Below, one piece after another: positions 1 to 6,527 of a DNA stretch of 6,590 bases; position 1 is the stretch's first letter; the number at the start of each line of letters is the position of its first letter. Both the position numbers and the translations under genes were made by a program. The DNA comes from JBFHNV01 sp041593595 (GTDB lineage Bacteria; Pseudomonadota; Gammaproteobacteria; HK1): positions 1 to 6,590 of the forward strand of contig JBFHNV010000278.1 in the NCBI GenBank assembly GCA_041593595.1, given 5' to 3'. Below the pieces are notes generated by a model that was not told where the DNA came from, did no database searches, and was given only the letters and a program-made list of their open reading frames with translations.

Positions 1-24
1 GCGCGGCGGCGCTGGCCGCCGCGC
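1..24 (-). terminator. Perfect GC-rich hairpin downstream of betC, possible terminator
   Basis: Bases 1-10 (GCGCGGCGGC) and 15-24 (GCCGCCGCGC) are perfect reverse complements separated by a 4-base loop, giving a 10-bp all-GC stem. It begins 12 bases beyond the betC stop codon, a normal position for a Rho-independent terminator of that minus-strand gene. The window ends at the outer edge of the stem, so a following U-tract cannot be seen. On the plus strand the bases after the stem (CTCTCTC) are not a T-run. The hairpin is certain; its role as a terminator is inferred. Confidence 0.45.
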
Positions 25-36
25 CTCTCTCGGTAC

Positions 37-1557
37 TCACGCGAACGGCGGCAGGCGGGAGCGGCGCTCGAGCGCCGGCAGGTCCCGGTGGCCGCGCATG
101 TAGACCTCCCCGGCATCCATGACGGGCTGGTGGTCCCAACCGGTCCGCCGCCCCGAGCGCATGGCCCGGTCCACCAGCCGCCGGCGGCGCTGGCTCGCCA
201 GCACGCTCGCGCGCAACGCCTCCAGATCCCAGCGGCGGGCGGTCTCGGCCCGGAACGCCTCCAGGAGCGCGGGCGAGCCCTCGCCGGCCAGGTCGTGTCG
301 CTCCGCAGGATCCGCGACGAGATCGTAGAGCTGGTCGGGATCGCCGGGGCCGTGCAGGAACTTGTGGCGGCCGCGCCGGATCATCACCAGCGGCGCCACC
401 GCGCCCTCCCCCAGGTACTCGCCCAGCGCCTCGTCGTGGCCGCCGCGACCTTCCAGGTGAGTCGCGAGGCTGCGGCCGTCGAGCTCGACACCGGCCGCCG
501 CGACGAGGCCGTCGCCCGCCACCGCGTCAAGGGTGGGCACGAGGTCCAGCAGCGACACCGTGCGCGACTCACGCCGCGCGGGGAACGTTCCGGGGAAGCT
601 CACCAGCAGGGGTACGCGCGCCGCGTGCTCGAAGAAGCACATCTTGTACCACAGCCCGCGCTCGCCGAGCATGTCGCCGTGATCGGCGGTGAACACCACC
701 AGGGTGCTGTCGCTCGCGCCGCACTCCGCCAGGGTGCCGAGCAGCGCCCCCACCTGCTCGTCCACGAAGCTGATCGCGCCGTAGTACGCGCGGCGTGCGC
801 GCAGCACCGCCTCTTGCGGCGGCGGATCGGCATCCGCGCCGTACACCGCCAGCAGCCTGCGGGAGTGCGGATCCTGCTGCTCGAGGGGAAGCGCCGGGGT
901 CGCGGGCGGGTCGATATCCTCGGCACGGTAGCGCTCCCAGTACTCGTGCCGGATGGCGTAGGGATCGTGCGGGTGCGTGAACGAGACCACCATCGCGAAC
1001 GGCCGCCCGTCGCCGTAGCGGGCGAGATCGTAGAGCTTGCGCCGGGCGTGGAAGGCGACCTCCTCGTCGAAGTCGATCTGGTTCGAGCGCGCCACGGGCC
1101 CGGCCTGGGTCACCGAGAGCATGTCGTGGTACCAGCTGGGCCGCTGCCCCGCACCGGTCCAGTCCGGGGTCCAGCCGTAATCCGCCGGGTAGATGTCCGT
1201 GGTGAGGCGCTCCTCGAAGCCGTGCAGCTGGTCCGGACCGCAGAAGTGCATCTTGCCGCTCAACACCGTCCGGTACCCCGCGGCGCGCAGCCCGTGCGCG
1301 AAGGTGGGCACGTCCGCGGGAAAATCCGCGGCGTTGTCGAACGCCCCGATCCGCGAGCACAGCTGTCCGGTCAGCATCGAGTAGCGCGAAGGCGCGCACA
1401 GTGGGCTCGCACAGTACGCGTTGTCGAACACCACGGCACGCTCGGCCAGCCGGTCCAGGTGCGGCGTGCGCACCACGGGATGGCCGTAGCAGGGCAGGAA
1501 CGCAGCGGCCAGCTGGTCCGCCTGGATGAACAGGATGTTGGGCTTCGCGCTCACCAT
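37..1557 (-). CDS. betC: Choline-sulfatase (BetC), type I sulfatase family
   Basis: It hydrolyses choline-O-sulfate to choline and sulfate in the cytoplasm, supplying choline for glycine betaine synthesis. The 506-residue product has the expected family length. The N-terminal strand KPNILFIQADQ carries the metal-binding Asp14. The sulfatase signature C-A-P-S-R at residues 54-58 places the formylglycine precursor at Cys54. DNAA (74-77), SGKMH (100-104), GPDQLHGFEERLTTDIYPAD (108-127), FTHPHDPY (193-200) and ADHGDMLGERGLW (291-303) match my memory of the Sinorhizobium meliloti BetC sequence. The C-terminal choline-sulfatase tail, with WDHQP at 474-478 and YMRGH at 486-490, separates it from general arylsulfatases. 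The start at 1557 is chosen over an upstream in-frame start at 1599 because the family begins here and GGAGG lies 5 bases upstream. No signal peptide is seen. The 88-base gap from pntB contains a hairpin, so it may be transcribed separately from pnt. An anaerobic-type sulfatase-activating enzyme or another FGly-generating enzyme must be encoded elsewhere. Confidence 0.95.
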   Translation of the reverse strand: MVSAKPNILFIQADQLAAAFLPCYGHPVVRTPHLDRLAERAVVFDNAYCASPLCAPSRYSMLTGQLCSRIGAFDNAADFPADVPTFAHGLRAAGYRTVLSGKMHFCGPDQLHGFEERLTTDIYPADYGWTPDWTGAGQRPSWYHDMLSVTQAGPVARSNQIDFDEEVAFHARRKLYDLARYGDGRPFAMVVSFTHPHDPYAIRHEYWERYRAEDIDPPATPALPLEQQDPHSRRLLAVYGADADPPPQEAVLRARRAYYGAISFVDEQVGALLGTLAECGASDSTLVVFTADHGDMLGERGLWYKMCFFEHAARVPLLVSFPGTFPARRESRTVSLLDLVPTLDAVAGDGLVAAAGVELDGRSLATHLEGRGGHDEALGEYLGEGAVAPLVMIRRGRHKFLHGPGDPDQLYDLVADPAERHDLAGEGSPALLEAFRAETARRWDLEALRASVLASQRRRRLVDRAMRSGRRTGWDHQPVMDAGEVYMRGHRDLPALERRSRLPPFA

Positions 1558-1562
1558 GAGGG

Positions 1563-1567
1563 CCTCC
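1563..1567 (-). promoter_or_regulatory. Ribosome binding site of betC
   Basis: On the minus strand this reads GGAGG, 5 bases before the ATG at 1557-1555. It decides the start in favour of MVSAKPN rather than the in-frame initiator 14 codons upstream at 1599. Confidence 0.8.
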
Positions 1568-1612
1568 GCGTGGAAGACCCCTATTGCACGCGAGCGCACG
1601 TGGGAAGTAAAT

Positions 1613-1632
1613 CGCCCGCCGCCGCGCGGGCG
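1613..1632 (-). terminator. GC-rich hairpin after pntB, possible terminator
   Basis: CGCCCGC (1613-1619) and GCGGGCG (1626-1632) form a perfect 7-bp stem around a 6-base loop, starting 13 bases past the pntB stop codon. On the minus strand it is followed by ATTTA, a short and imperfect U-rich stretch. This could end or attenuate the pnt transcript before betC. The weak U-tract makes termination efficiency uncertain, and partial readthrough into betC is possible. Confidence 0.45.
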
Positions 1633-1645
1633 GCGAGGCGCCCGC

Positions 1646-3040
1646 TCACAGCGCCTTCACGATTTCCTCGACCATCTTCTTGGCATCCGAGAAAAGCATC
1701 ATGGTGTTGTCCCGGAAGAACAGCTCGTTCTCGATGCCGGCATACCCCGAGCCCATGCCGCGTTTGACGAACAGCACGGTCTTCGCCTTCTCCACGTCCA
1801 GCACCGGCATGCCGAAGATCGGGCTCGACGAATCGGTCTTCGCGGCCGGGTTGGTCACGTCGTTGGCGCCAATGACGAAGGCCACGTCCGCCTGTGAGAA
1901 GGCGCTGTTGATGTCCTCGAGCTCGAACACCTCGTCGTAGGGCACGTTGGCCTCGGCCAGGAGCACGTTCATGTGGCCCGGCATACGTCCCGCCACGGGG
2001 TGGATGGCGTAGGACACCTTCACCCCCTCCGCCTTGAGCTCGTCCGCCATCTCCCTGAGCGCGTGCTGCGCCTGCGCCACTGCCATGCCGTAGCCGGGAA
2101 CGATGATCACGCTGCCCGCGTTCTTCATGATGAAGGCCGCGTCGTCGGCGCTGCCCTGCTTCACCGGACGTGTCTCCACGTGGCCCGTGGCGGTGGCCGT
2201 CTCGCCGCCGAAGCCGCCCAGGATCACGTTGAAGAACGAGCGGTTCATGCCCTTGCACATGATGTAGGACAGGATCGCGCCCGAAGAGCCCACCAGCGCG
2301 CCGGTGATGATCAGCGCGGTGTTCTCCAGGGTGAATCCGATGCCGGCCGCGGCCCAGCCCGAGTAGGAGTTGAGCATCGACACCACCACGGGCATGTCGG
2401 CGCCCCCGATGGGGATGATGATCAGCACCCCGAGCACCAGCGCGAGCGCCGTCACCAGCCAGAAAGCGGTATGGGACTCGCTGGCGCACAGCCACACGAT
2501 GAATGCGAGGAGCAGCAGGCCCAGCACCGCGTTGAGCATGTGCTGGCCCGGGAACACCACCGGTGCCCCGGAGACCAGCCCCTGGAGCTTGGTGAAGGCC
2601 ACCACGGATCCCGAGAAGGTGACCGCGCCGATGGCCACACCCAGCGACATCTCGATGAGGCTCGCGACCGTGATGCTGCCGGGCATCCCGATGCCGTAGG
2701 CCTGGGGCGTGTACAGGGCCGCCGCCGCGACGAGCACCGCCGCCATGCCCACCAGCGAGTGGAACGCCGCCACGAGCTGCGGCATGGCGGTCATCGGTAT
2801 GCGTCGCGCGATGACCGCTCCGATACCGCCACCGATGCCCACGCCGGCGACGATCATGATCCAGGTCATGGCGTCGGACGCGCCGGACACGCCGAGCGTG
2901 ATGACGATGGCGATGCCCATGCCGACCATGCCGAGCAGGTTGCCGCGGCGCGAGGTCTCCGGCGACGACAGGCCGCGCAGGGCGAGGATGAACAGGACGC
3001 CGGCGACCAGGTACGCCAGGGCTGCGAAGTTGGCTGACAT
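1646..3040 (-). CDS. pntB: NAD(P) transhydrogenase subunit beta (PntB)
   Basis: This is the beta subunit of the proton-translocating transhydrogenase, which transfers hydride from NADH to NADP+ at the expense of the proton gradient. At 464 residues it has the usual length. Residues 1-270 are strongly hydrophobic with several membrane spans (domain II). His94 in AAFHSLVG, Ser143 in TFSGS and Asn224 in SMLNSYSG align by context with Escherichia coli beta His91, Ser139 and Asn222 of the proton path, and Asp215 in GGADMP is also conserved. From about residue 290 comes the NADP(H)-binding domain III, with PGYGMAVAQAQ (315-325), HPVAGRMPGHMNVLLAEA (347-364), VIGANDVTNPAA (389-400) and RGMGSGYAG (427-435). 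The ATG at 3040 is preceded by AGGGG with 9-base spacing. It follows the pntAB stop by only 6 bases, so the two are cotranscribed. No residue looks broken. Confidence 0.97.
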   Translation of the reverse strand: MSANFAALAYLVAGVLFILALRGLSSPETSRRGNLLGMVGMGIAIVITLGVSGASDAMTWIMIVAGVGIGGGIGAVIARRIPMTAMPQLVAAFHSLVGMAAVLVAAAALYTPQAYGIGMPGSITVASLIEMSLGVAIGAVTFSGSVVAFTKLQGLVSGAPVVFPGQHMLNAVLGLLLLAFIVWLCASESHTAFWLVTALALVLGVLIIIPIGGADMPVVVSMLNSYSGWAAAGIGFTLENTALIITGALVGSSGAILSYIMCKGMNRSFFNVILGGFGGETATATGHVETRPVKQGSADDAAFIMKNAGSVIIVPGYGMAVAQAQHALREMADELKAEGVKVSYAIHPVAGRMPGHMNVLLAEANVPYDEVFELEDINSAFSQADVAFVIGANDVTNPAAKTDSSSPIFGMPVLDVEKAKTVLFVKRGMGSGYAGIENELFFRDNTMMLFSDAKKMVEEIVKAL

Positions 3041-3046
3041 CGGCGT

Positions 3047-3361
3047 CTACCCCTGCCGCTCTTTCTTCTTGTACATGCCCAGCATGCGCTGGGTGACCAG
3101 GAACCCGCCGAAGATGTTCACCGAGGCGAGCATCACGGCGACGAAGCCGAGCACCTTGGAGAACATGCCGGTCTCGGCGTCGACGCCCACGGCGAGCAGC
3201 GCGCCCACGATGATCACCGATGAGATGGCGTTGGTCACGGCCATCAGGGGCGTGTGCAGCGCAGGCGTCACGCTCCACACCACGTAGTAGCCCACGAAGA
3301 TCGCGAGCACGAAGATGGCGACCCGGAACGTGAACGGGTCGATGGCGGCCGCTTCACCCAT
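3047..3361 (-). CDS. pntAB: NAD(P) transhydrogenase subunit alpha part 2 (PntAB, membrane part)
   Basis: This is the separate membrane part of the alpha subunit, corresponding to the C-terminal membrane region of the single E. coli PntA chain, as in the three-polypeptide enzymes of Rhodospirillum rubrum type. The 104-residue product has about three hydrophobic segments (roughly 13-31, 40-61 and 70-90). Characteristic stretches are TPALHTPLMAVTNAIS (32-47) and ASVNIFGGFLVTQRMLG (79-95), with a lysine-rich cytoplasmic end. An in-frame GTG lies at 3370, but AGGAG (3372-3376 on the minus strand) sits only 1 base from it and 10 bases from the ATG at 3361, so the ATG is preferred. This start overlaps the end of pntAA by 8 bases, suggesting translational coupling. 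It would pair with PntB in the membrane and dock PntAA. Confidence 0.95.
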   Translation of the reverse strand: MGEAAAIDPFTFRVAIFVLAIFVGYYVVWSVTPALHTPLMAVTNAISSVIIVGALLAVGVDAETGMFSKVLGFVAVMLASVNIFGGFLVTQRMLGMYKKKERQG

Positions 3362-4502
3362 TGTTGCCACTCTCCTCTTTGAATGCGGGATGCACGATCT
3401 CTCCGTCCCGGGTCAGCCCGGTACCGGACACCAGCTCGTCGTCCCAGTCGAGGGTGATGGCGCCGCTGTCCTTGTCCGCGAACGGGCTGACGAAGTTGAA
3501 CAGGTTCCTCGCGTAGAGCATGGAGGCATCCACCGGCACGCGGCCAGGCACGTTGCGGTGGCCCATGATCAGCACACCCTTGTGCTCCACCACCTCGCCG
3601 GGCTTCGACAGCGGGCAGTTGCCGCCCTGCTCGACGGCCAGATCGACGATGATGGCACCGGGCTTCATGGACTCCACCATGGCCTCGGTTACCAGCGTGG
3701 GCGCGCGGCGCCCGGGAATGAGGGCGGTGCAGATAACCATGTCCTGCTTCTTCAGCGTCTCATCCACCAGCGCCGCCTGCTTGCGCTTGTAGTCCTCGCT
3801 CATCTCCTTGGCGTAGCCGCCCGCGGTCTCCGCCTCCTTGGTCTCCTCGCTCTCCACCATCACGAACTTGCCGCCCAGGGACTCCACCTGCTCCTTCACC
3901 GCCGGGCGCACGTCGGTGGCGCTCACGATGGCGCCCATGCGCCGCGCCGTGGCGATGGCCTGCAGCCCCGCGACGCCCGCACCCAGCACGAACACCCGCG
4001 CGGGCGGCACCGTGCCCGCCGCGGTCATCATCATCGGCATGGCGCGGCTGAACAGCGCGGCGGCGTCCACCACCGCCTTGTATCCCGCCAGGTTCGACTG
4101 CGAGGACAGCACGTCCATCGACTGTGCCCGGCTGATACGCGGCATCAGCTCCATCGCGAACGCGTCGATGCCGCGCTTTGCGTAGTCGGCCAGGCGCTCG
4201 CGATTGCCGTAGGGCGAGAGCATGCCCACCAGCGCCGTCCCCCGCTCCATACGGTCCAGCTCCTCGGCCTCCGGGGCACGCACCTTGAACACCATGGCCG
4301 CGCCCTTCAGGGCCTCGTCCAGGCTTGCGGCCACCGCCGCGCCGGCCGATTCGAAATCGGTGTCGGAAAAGTGCGCCCCGGCACCCGCGCCCGCCTCCAC
4401 CACCACCTGCAGGCCGAGGCCCGTCAGGCGCTTGACCGTGTCCGGACTGGCCGCGACGCGCGTCTCGTGCGCATCACGCTCCCGCGTGACTGCTAGCTTC
4501 AT
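3354..4502 (-). CDS. pntAA: NAD(P) transhydrogenase subunit alpha part 1 (PntAA, NAD-binding part)
   Basis: This is the soluble, cytoplasmic NAD(H)-binding domain I of transhydrogenase, homologous to alanine dehydrogenase. The 382 residues start with MKLAVTRERDAHETRVA, the typical N-terminus. The Rossmann loop GAGVAGLQA lies at 174-182, preceded by ARVFVLG. RAQSMDVLSSQSNLAGYKAV (125-144) and TALIPGRRAPTLVT (259-272) are family signatures, and the acidic end of strand 2 is seen in SATDVRP (194-200). The domain ends without membrane segments, so the alpha subunit is split, the membrane portion being the next gene, pntAB. The start at 4502 is chosen over an upstream in-frame ATG at 4568 because the extra 22 residues are low-complexity and unlike the family. 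Its Shine-Dalgarno is modest (AGG six bases upstream). It leads the pnt operon, and a possible promoter lies at about 4640-4611. Confidence 0.96.
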   Translation of the reverse strand: MKLAVTRERDAHETRVAASPDTVKRLTGLGLQVVVEAGAGAGAHFSDTDFESAGAAVAASLDEALKGAAMVFKVRAPEAEELDRMERGTALVGMLSPYGNRERLADYAKRGIDAFAMELMPRISRAQSMDVLSSQSNLAGYKAVVDAAALFSRAMPMMMTAAGTVPPARVFVLGAGVAGLQAIATARRMGAIVSATDVRPAVKEQVESLGGKFVMVESEETKEAETAGGYAKEMSEDYKRKQAALVDETLKKQDMVICTALIPGRRAPTLVTEAMVESMKPGAIIVDLAVEQGGNCPLSKPGEVVEHKGVLIMGHRNVPGRVPVDASMLYARNLFNFVSPFADKDSGAITLDWDDELVSGTGLTRDGEIVHPAFKEESGNNG

Positions 4503-4636
4503 CGGTTGCCTGTACCCCTGCCGCACGGCGCCTGTCGCCGCCGCTGTGTGTCCCCCGCCCCCCGCCACCGAGCCGCCATCGGCTGCGGGCCCCTGCTGAC
4601 GCAGCGACCGATTGTTTCACTCGCGTTGCGCCCGTT
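4503..4636. other. Leader region between the phosphodiesterase gene and pntAA
   Basis: The 134 bases contain no convincing ORF or intrinsic terminator. On the minus strand they read as a GC-rich leader for pntAA with a small inverted repeat, AGCCG-CCAT-CGGCT at 4571-4584 (5-bp stem, 4-base loop), and a C-run (G-run on the transcript) at about 4550-4564. I see no recognisable riboswitch. The absence of a clear terminator leaves open cotranscription of the phosphodiesterase gene with pnt. Confidence 0.5.
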
Positions 4637-4640
4637 TCAA
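4611..4640 (-). promoter_or_regulatory. Candidate sigma-70 promoter for the pnt operon
   Basis: On the minus strand TTGAAA (4640-4635, five of six matches to TTGACA) is followed after 18 bases by AACAAT (4616-4611, four of six matches to TATAAT). The short AT-richer patch stands out in an otherwise very GC-rich region. Transcription would begin near 4604, giving a leader of about 100 bases before pntAA. The -35 element overlaps the stop codon of the upstream gene. Matches of this quality also occur by chance, so this is a candidate only. Confidence 0.35.
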
Positions 4641-5833
4641 CTTTCGAACACCGCGAGCGGCACGCGCAGCTCCGAATCGCTCATGCCACCGTGCACTCCC
4701 ACCTGGCGGAACGGGCGGCGCTCGCCCGCCAGGCGGTCCGTCAGGCAGTAGGCATCCTTGAGCAGGAGCACGTGGCTGCCGAGCCGCGACTCGAGCTCCG
4801 GGTGCGCCTCACCCGGCCCCAGCAGGCCGTCGGCAACGATCGCGCTGGAGGCCACCACGTCCACCGCGTGCCCCAGCTCGTCGGCCACCGCGGCGGCGAA
4901 CTCGGGTTCGGCGCCGCTGCGCACGTAGCAGAACGCTGCCCGCGGCTCGCCGCACAGGGGCAGCGACAGCGTGCGCGCGACCCGGGGATGGTCCTCGAGG
5001 CGCAGCCGTGTGTCGGCGCGGGTGTCGACGAAGCCGTGATCGGCGCACACGGCGAGCAGCGTGCCACTCCCGGCGAGGCGCCGCGCGCAGCGCGCAACCG
5101 ACTCGTCCACGGCGCGCAGGTGTGCCGCCGCCTCGGTGCTCCCGGCGCCGTGCACGTGGGACAGGGCGTCGAGCTCCGGCCAGTACGCGTAGCAGAACGA
5201 CGGCACAGGCTCCCGGGACAGCTCGACGATCCGCTCGAACAGTGCCTCGAGGGTCTTGAAGGGGCGCACCTCGGCGCCCCCGGAATGGGCCCGGGTGTAC
5301 CAGGTGTCACACAGATGCGCGGGATGGACCAGGACCGTTCGGCGCGCGAGGCGCAGCGCGAGGGCGCGGGTCTGGAACAGCGCCCGCGCGTCCACCCCGA
5401 GCCGGTCGAGCCCCACGTCGGAGCCGCGCACCCGAAACGGCAACGGCGTCCCCACCACGCCCAGCTCGCGGAACCACAGGTACCAGCCGGTGAGCCCATG
5501 GGTGCGCGGCACGTCACCGGTCATGAAGGTGCTCACCGCGCTCGCGGTGGTGCTCGGAAAGACCGAGCTCAGATCGGCGACCCGCGCCTGCGCCAGAGCA
5601 CCCGCAGGCGCGTGTGCCTCGAGCTGGGCGCGCCCGAGGCCGTCGACCACCAGCAGCACCACGTGGCGCGCGGCAGCCAGGCGCGCCGCCGGCAGATCGG
5701 GGCACTCCGGCACCGGCGGCGTCTCTGCCGCGTGCCCGAGGCCGCCGATCACCGAGGCCATCAGGTTGGCAATCCCGCCGCCGCCGTAGTCGGGGCGCGT
5801 CATGGGCCGGTCGTGAGTGGCGTCGTTGCGCAT
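4637..5833 (-). CDS. Alkaline-phosphatase superfamily phosphodiesterase/nucleotide pyrophosphatase-like protein
   Basis: The product (398 residues from this start) has the fold signatures of type I phosphodiesterase/nucleotide pyrophosphatase enzymes, which use two metal ions and a threonine nucleophile to cleave phosphate mono- or diesters. Visible candidates for the active site are Asp64 in LVVDGLG, the nucleophile Thr95 or Thr96 in FPSTTASA, Asp222 and His226 in LDALSHVHG, Asp265-His266 in CADHG and His381 in GVHGG. The complete set implies an active enzyme. The substrate cannot be read from the sequence. No signal peptide or membrane segment is evident, so a cytoplasmic location is inferred, unlike many exported relatives. 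The start at 5833 has AGGGA close upstream and high GC3 in the extra ten codons. The ATG at 5803 (MTRPDYGGG, 388 residues) fits the conserved family start about equally well. The open frame continues upstream to 6142, but that part overlaps the divergent gene and is not protein-like. It lies upstream of pnt on the same strand. Confidence 0.85.
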   Translation of the reverse strand: MRNDATHDRPMTRPDYGGGGIANLMASVIGGLGHAAETPPVPECPDLPAARLAAARHVVLLVVDGLGRAQLEAHAPAGALAQARVADLSSVFPSTTASAVSTFMTGDVPRTHGLTGWYLWFRELGVVGTPLPFRVRGSDVGLDRLGVDARALFQTRALALRLARRTVLVHPAHLCDTWYTRAHSGGAEVRPFKTLEALFERIVELSREPVPSFCYAYWPELDALSHVHGAGSTEAAAHLRAVDESVARCARRLAGSGTLLAVCADHGFVDTRADTRLRLEDHPRVARTLSLPLCGEPRAAFCYVRSGAEPEFAAAVADELGHAVDVVASSAIVADGLLGPGEAHPELESRLGSHVLLLKDAYCLTDRLAGERRPFRQVGVHGGMSDSELRVPLAVFES

Positions 5834-6008
5834 CGTTCCCTGGACGTCTGGCGCGAGCGGCCCGGCGCGGGGCCCGCCCGGCAGCATGCTCCGGCCCGTG
5901 CGATGCCAAGCGCGACACGAGCTCCCGCGACCCCCCGACCTGTCTGGCCGATGCATGCCGCCTCGTCTACAGTACCGGCTCGCCGAAGACCGCGCATGCC
6001 CCTGCCCC
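5834..6008. promoter_or_regulatory. Divergent intergenic region between the phosphodiesterase and IalB-family genes
   Basis: About 175 bases separate the two divergent starts and must hold both promoters unless one gene is transcribed from farther away. The palindromic hexamer GCATGC occurs three times (5884-5889, within the longer palindrome AGCATGCT; 5953-5958; 5994-5999). TACAGT at 5968-5973 is a possible -10 element for the plus strand, which would start transcription near 5980, but I find no good -35 box. No convincing minus-strand promoter is visible. Confidence 0.4.
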
Positions 6009-6497
6009 GTGCTCCGCCCACTGCTCGCCGCCATCGTCATCGCTCTCGCCCTCACCGCCGTCGCGCTGGCCGCGCCGCAGGACGGCGAGAAGTTCAAGGA
6101 CTGGACCGCCCGCTGCGAGGCGCCCGAGGGCGGCAGTCCCACCTGCTACATGTTCCAGAACCTGGTCCTGAAGAAGGAGAACAAGTGGCTGCTGCACGTG
6201 GCGGTGGGCTACATGGCGAACGACGAGCAGCCCGCGGCCTTCTTCACGCTGCCCCTGGGGGTCTCCCTGCCGGGCGGCCTGAGCCTCACGGTGGACGAGG
6301 GCCAGCCGGTGCGCCTGCGCTACGAGCGCTGCGACCCCACCGGCTGCCTGGCGCCGCTGGCCCTGACGGATGATCTGGTGAAAGCGCTGAAGGGCGGGCG
6401 CTGGGCCCGGGTGGCCTTCTTCGACGCGAGCCGCCGGGAGATCTCGGTGCCCGTGTCGCTGCTCGGCTTCACCGCCGGCTTCGATTCCCTGCGCTAG
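6009..6497 (+). CDS. IalB-family (invasion associated locus B) secreted protein
   Basis: The product is a small exported protein of the IalB family, named after the Bartonella invasion-associated protein. In free-living proteobacteria its role is not established and invasion should not be assumed. From the GTG at 6009 it has 162 residues, near the family's usual size. Residues 1-21 form a signal peptide, with Arg3, a hydrophobic core LLAAIVIALALTAVAL and A-L-A before a probable cleavage site. The mature part has the family pattern FKDWTARCE (29-37), a second Cys in SPTCYMFQ (43-50), and a Cys108/Cys113 pair in RCDPTGC, four cysteines suited to two disulfides in the periplasm. The start is uncertain: in-frame ATGs at 5955 and 5817 would place a charged, cysteine-containing extension before the signal peptide, with lower third-position GC between 5955 and 6009. 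No Shine-Dalgarno precedes any of these. It is divergent from the phosphodiesterase gene. Confidence 0.85.
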   Translation: MLRPLLAAIVIALALTAVALAAPQDGEKFKDWTARCEAPEGGSPTCYMFQNLVLKKENKWLLHVAVGYMANDEQPAAFFTLPLGVSLPGGLSLTVDEGQPVRLRYERCDPTGCLAPLALTDDLVKALKGGRWARVAFFDASRREISVPVSLLGFTAGFDSLR

Positions 6498-6527
6498 ATA
6501 GCTGCTCCGAAACCCAGATCACCGGCC

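Noticed and set aside
88..1767. Long plus-strand open frame (559 codons) opposite betC
   Set aside because: It is antisense to a confidently identified sulfatase, rich in Arg, His, Ala and Gly as expected from the complement of GC-rich codons, and has no family motif. It is a GC-driven shadow frame.
1581..3278. Long minus-strand open frame (565 codons) overlapping pntB and pntAB
   Set aside because: It is another frame of the transhydrogenase genes with arginine/histidine-rich low-complexity translation. PntB and PntAB explain the same bases with full motif conservation.
3315..4496. Plus-strand open frame opposite pntAA
   Set aside because: It is antisense to a well-conserved gene, His/Arg/Leu-rich and without recognisable motifs.
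4503..4568. N-terminal extension of PntAA by 22 residues from an in-frame ATG at 4568
   Set aside because: The extra residues are Gly/Ala-rich and not part of the family, and MKLAVTRERD is the typical start.
4571..4584. Small inverted repeat AGCCG-CCAT-CGGCT as a terminator or riboswitch element
   Set aside because: A 5-bp stem without a T-run is common by chance in sequence this GC-rich, and no known leader architecture is recognisable.
5834..6142. Upstream extension of the phosphodiesterase reading frame
   Set aside because: The extra residues are low-complexity and basic and would overlap the divergent IalB-family gene. The conserved family sequence begins near MTRPDYGGG.
4691..6373. Plus-strand open frame (560 codons) opposite the phosphodiesterase gene and running into the IalB-family gene
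   Set aside because: It overlaps two supported genes in the wrong frame and its translation is low-complexity. No ribosome binding site or domain supports it.
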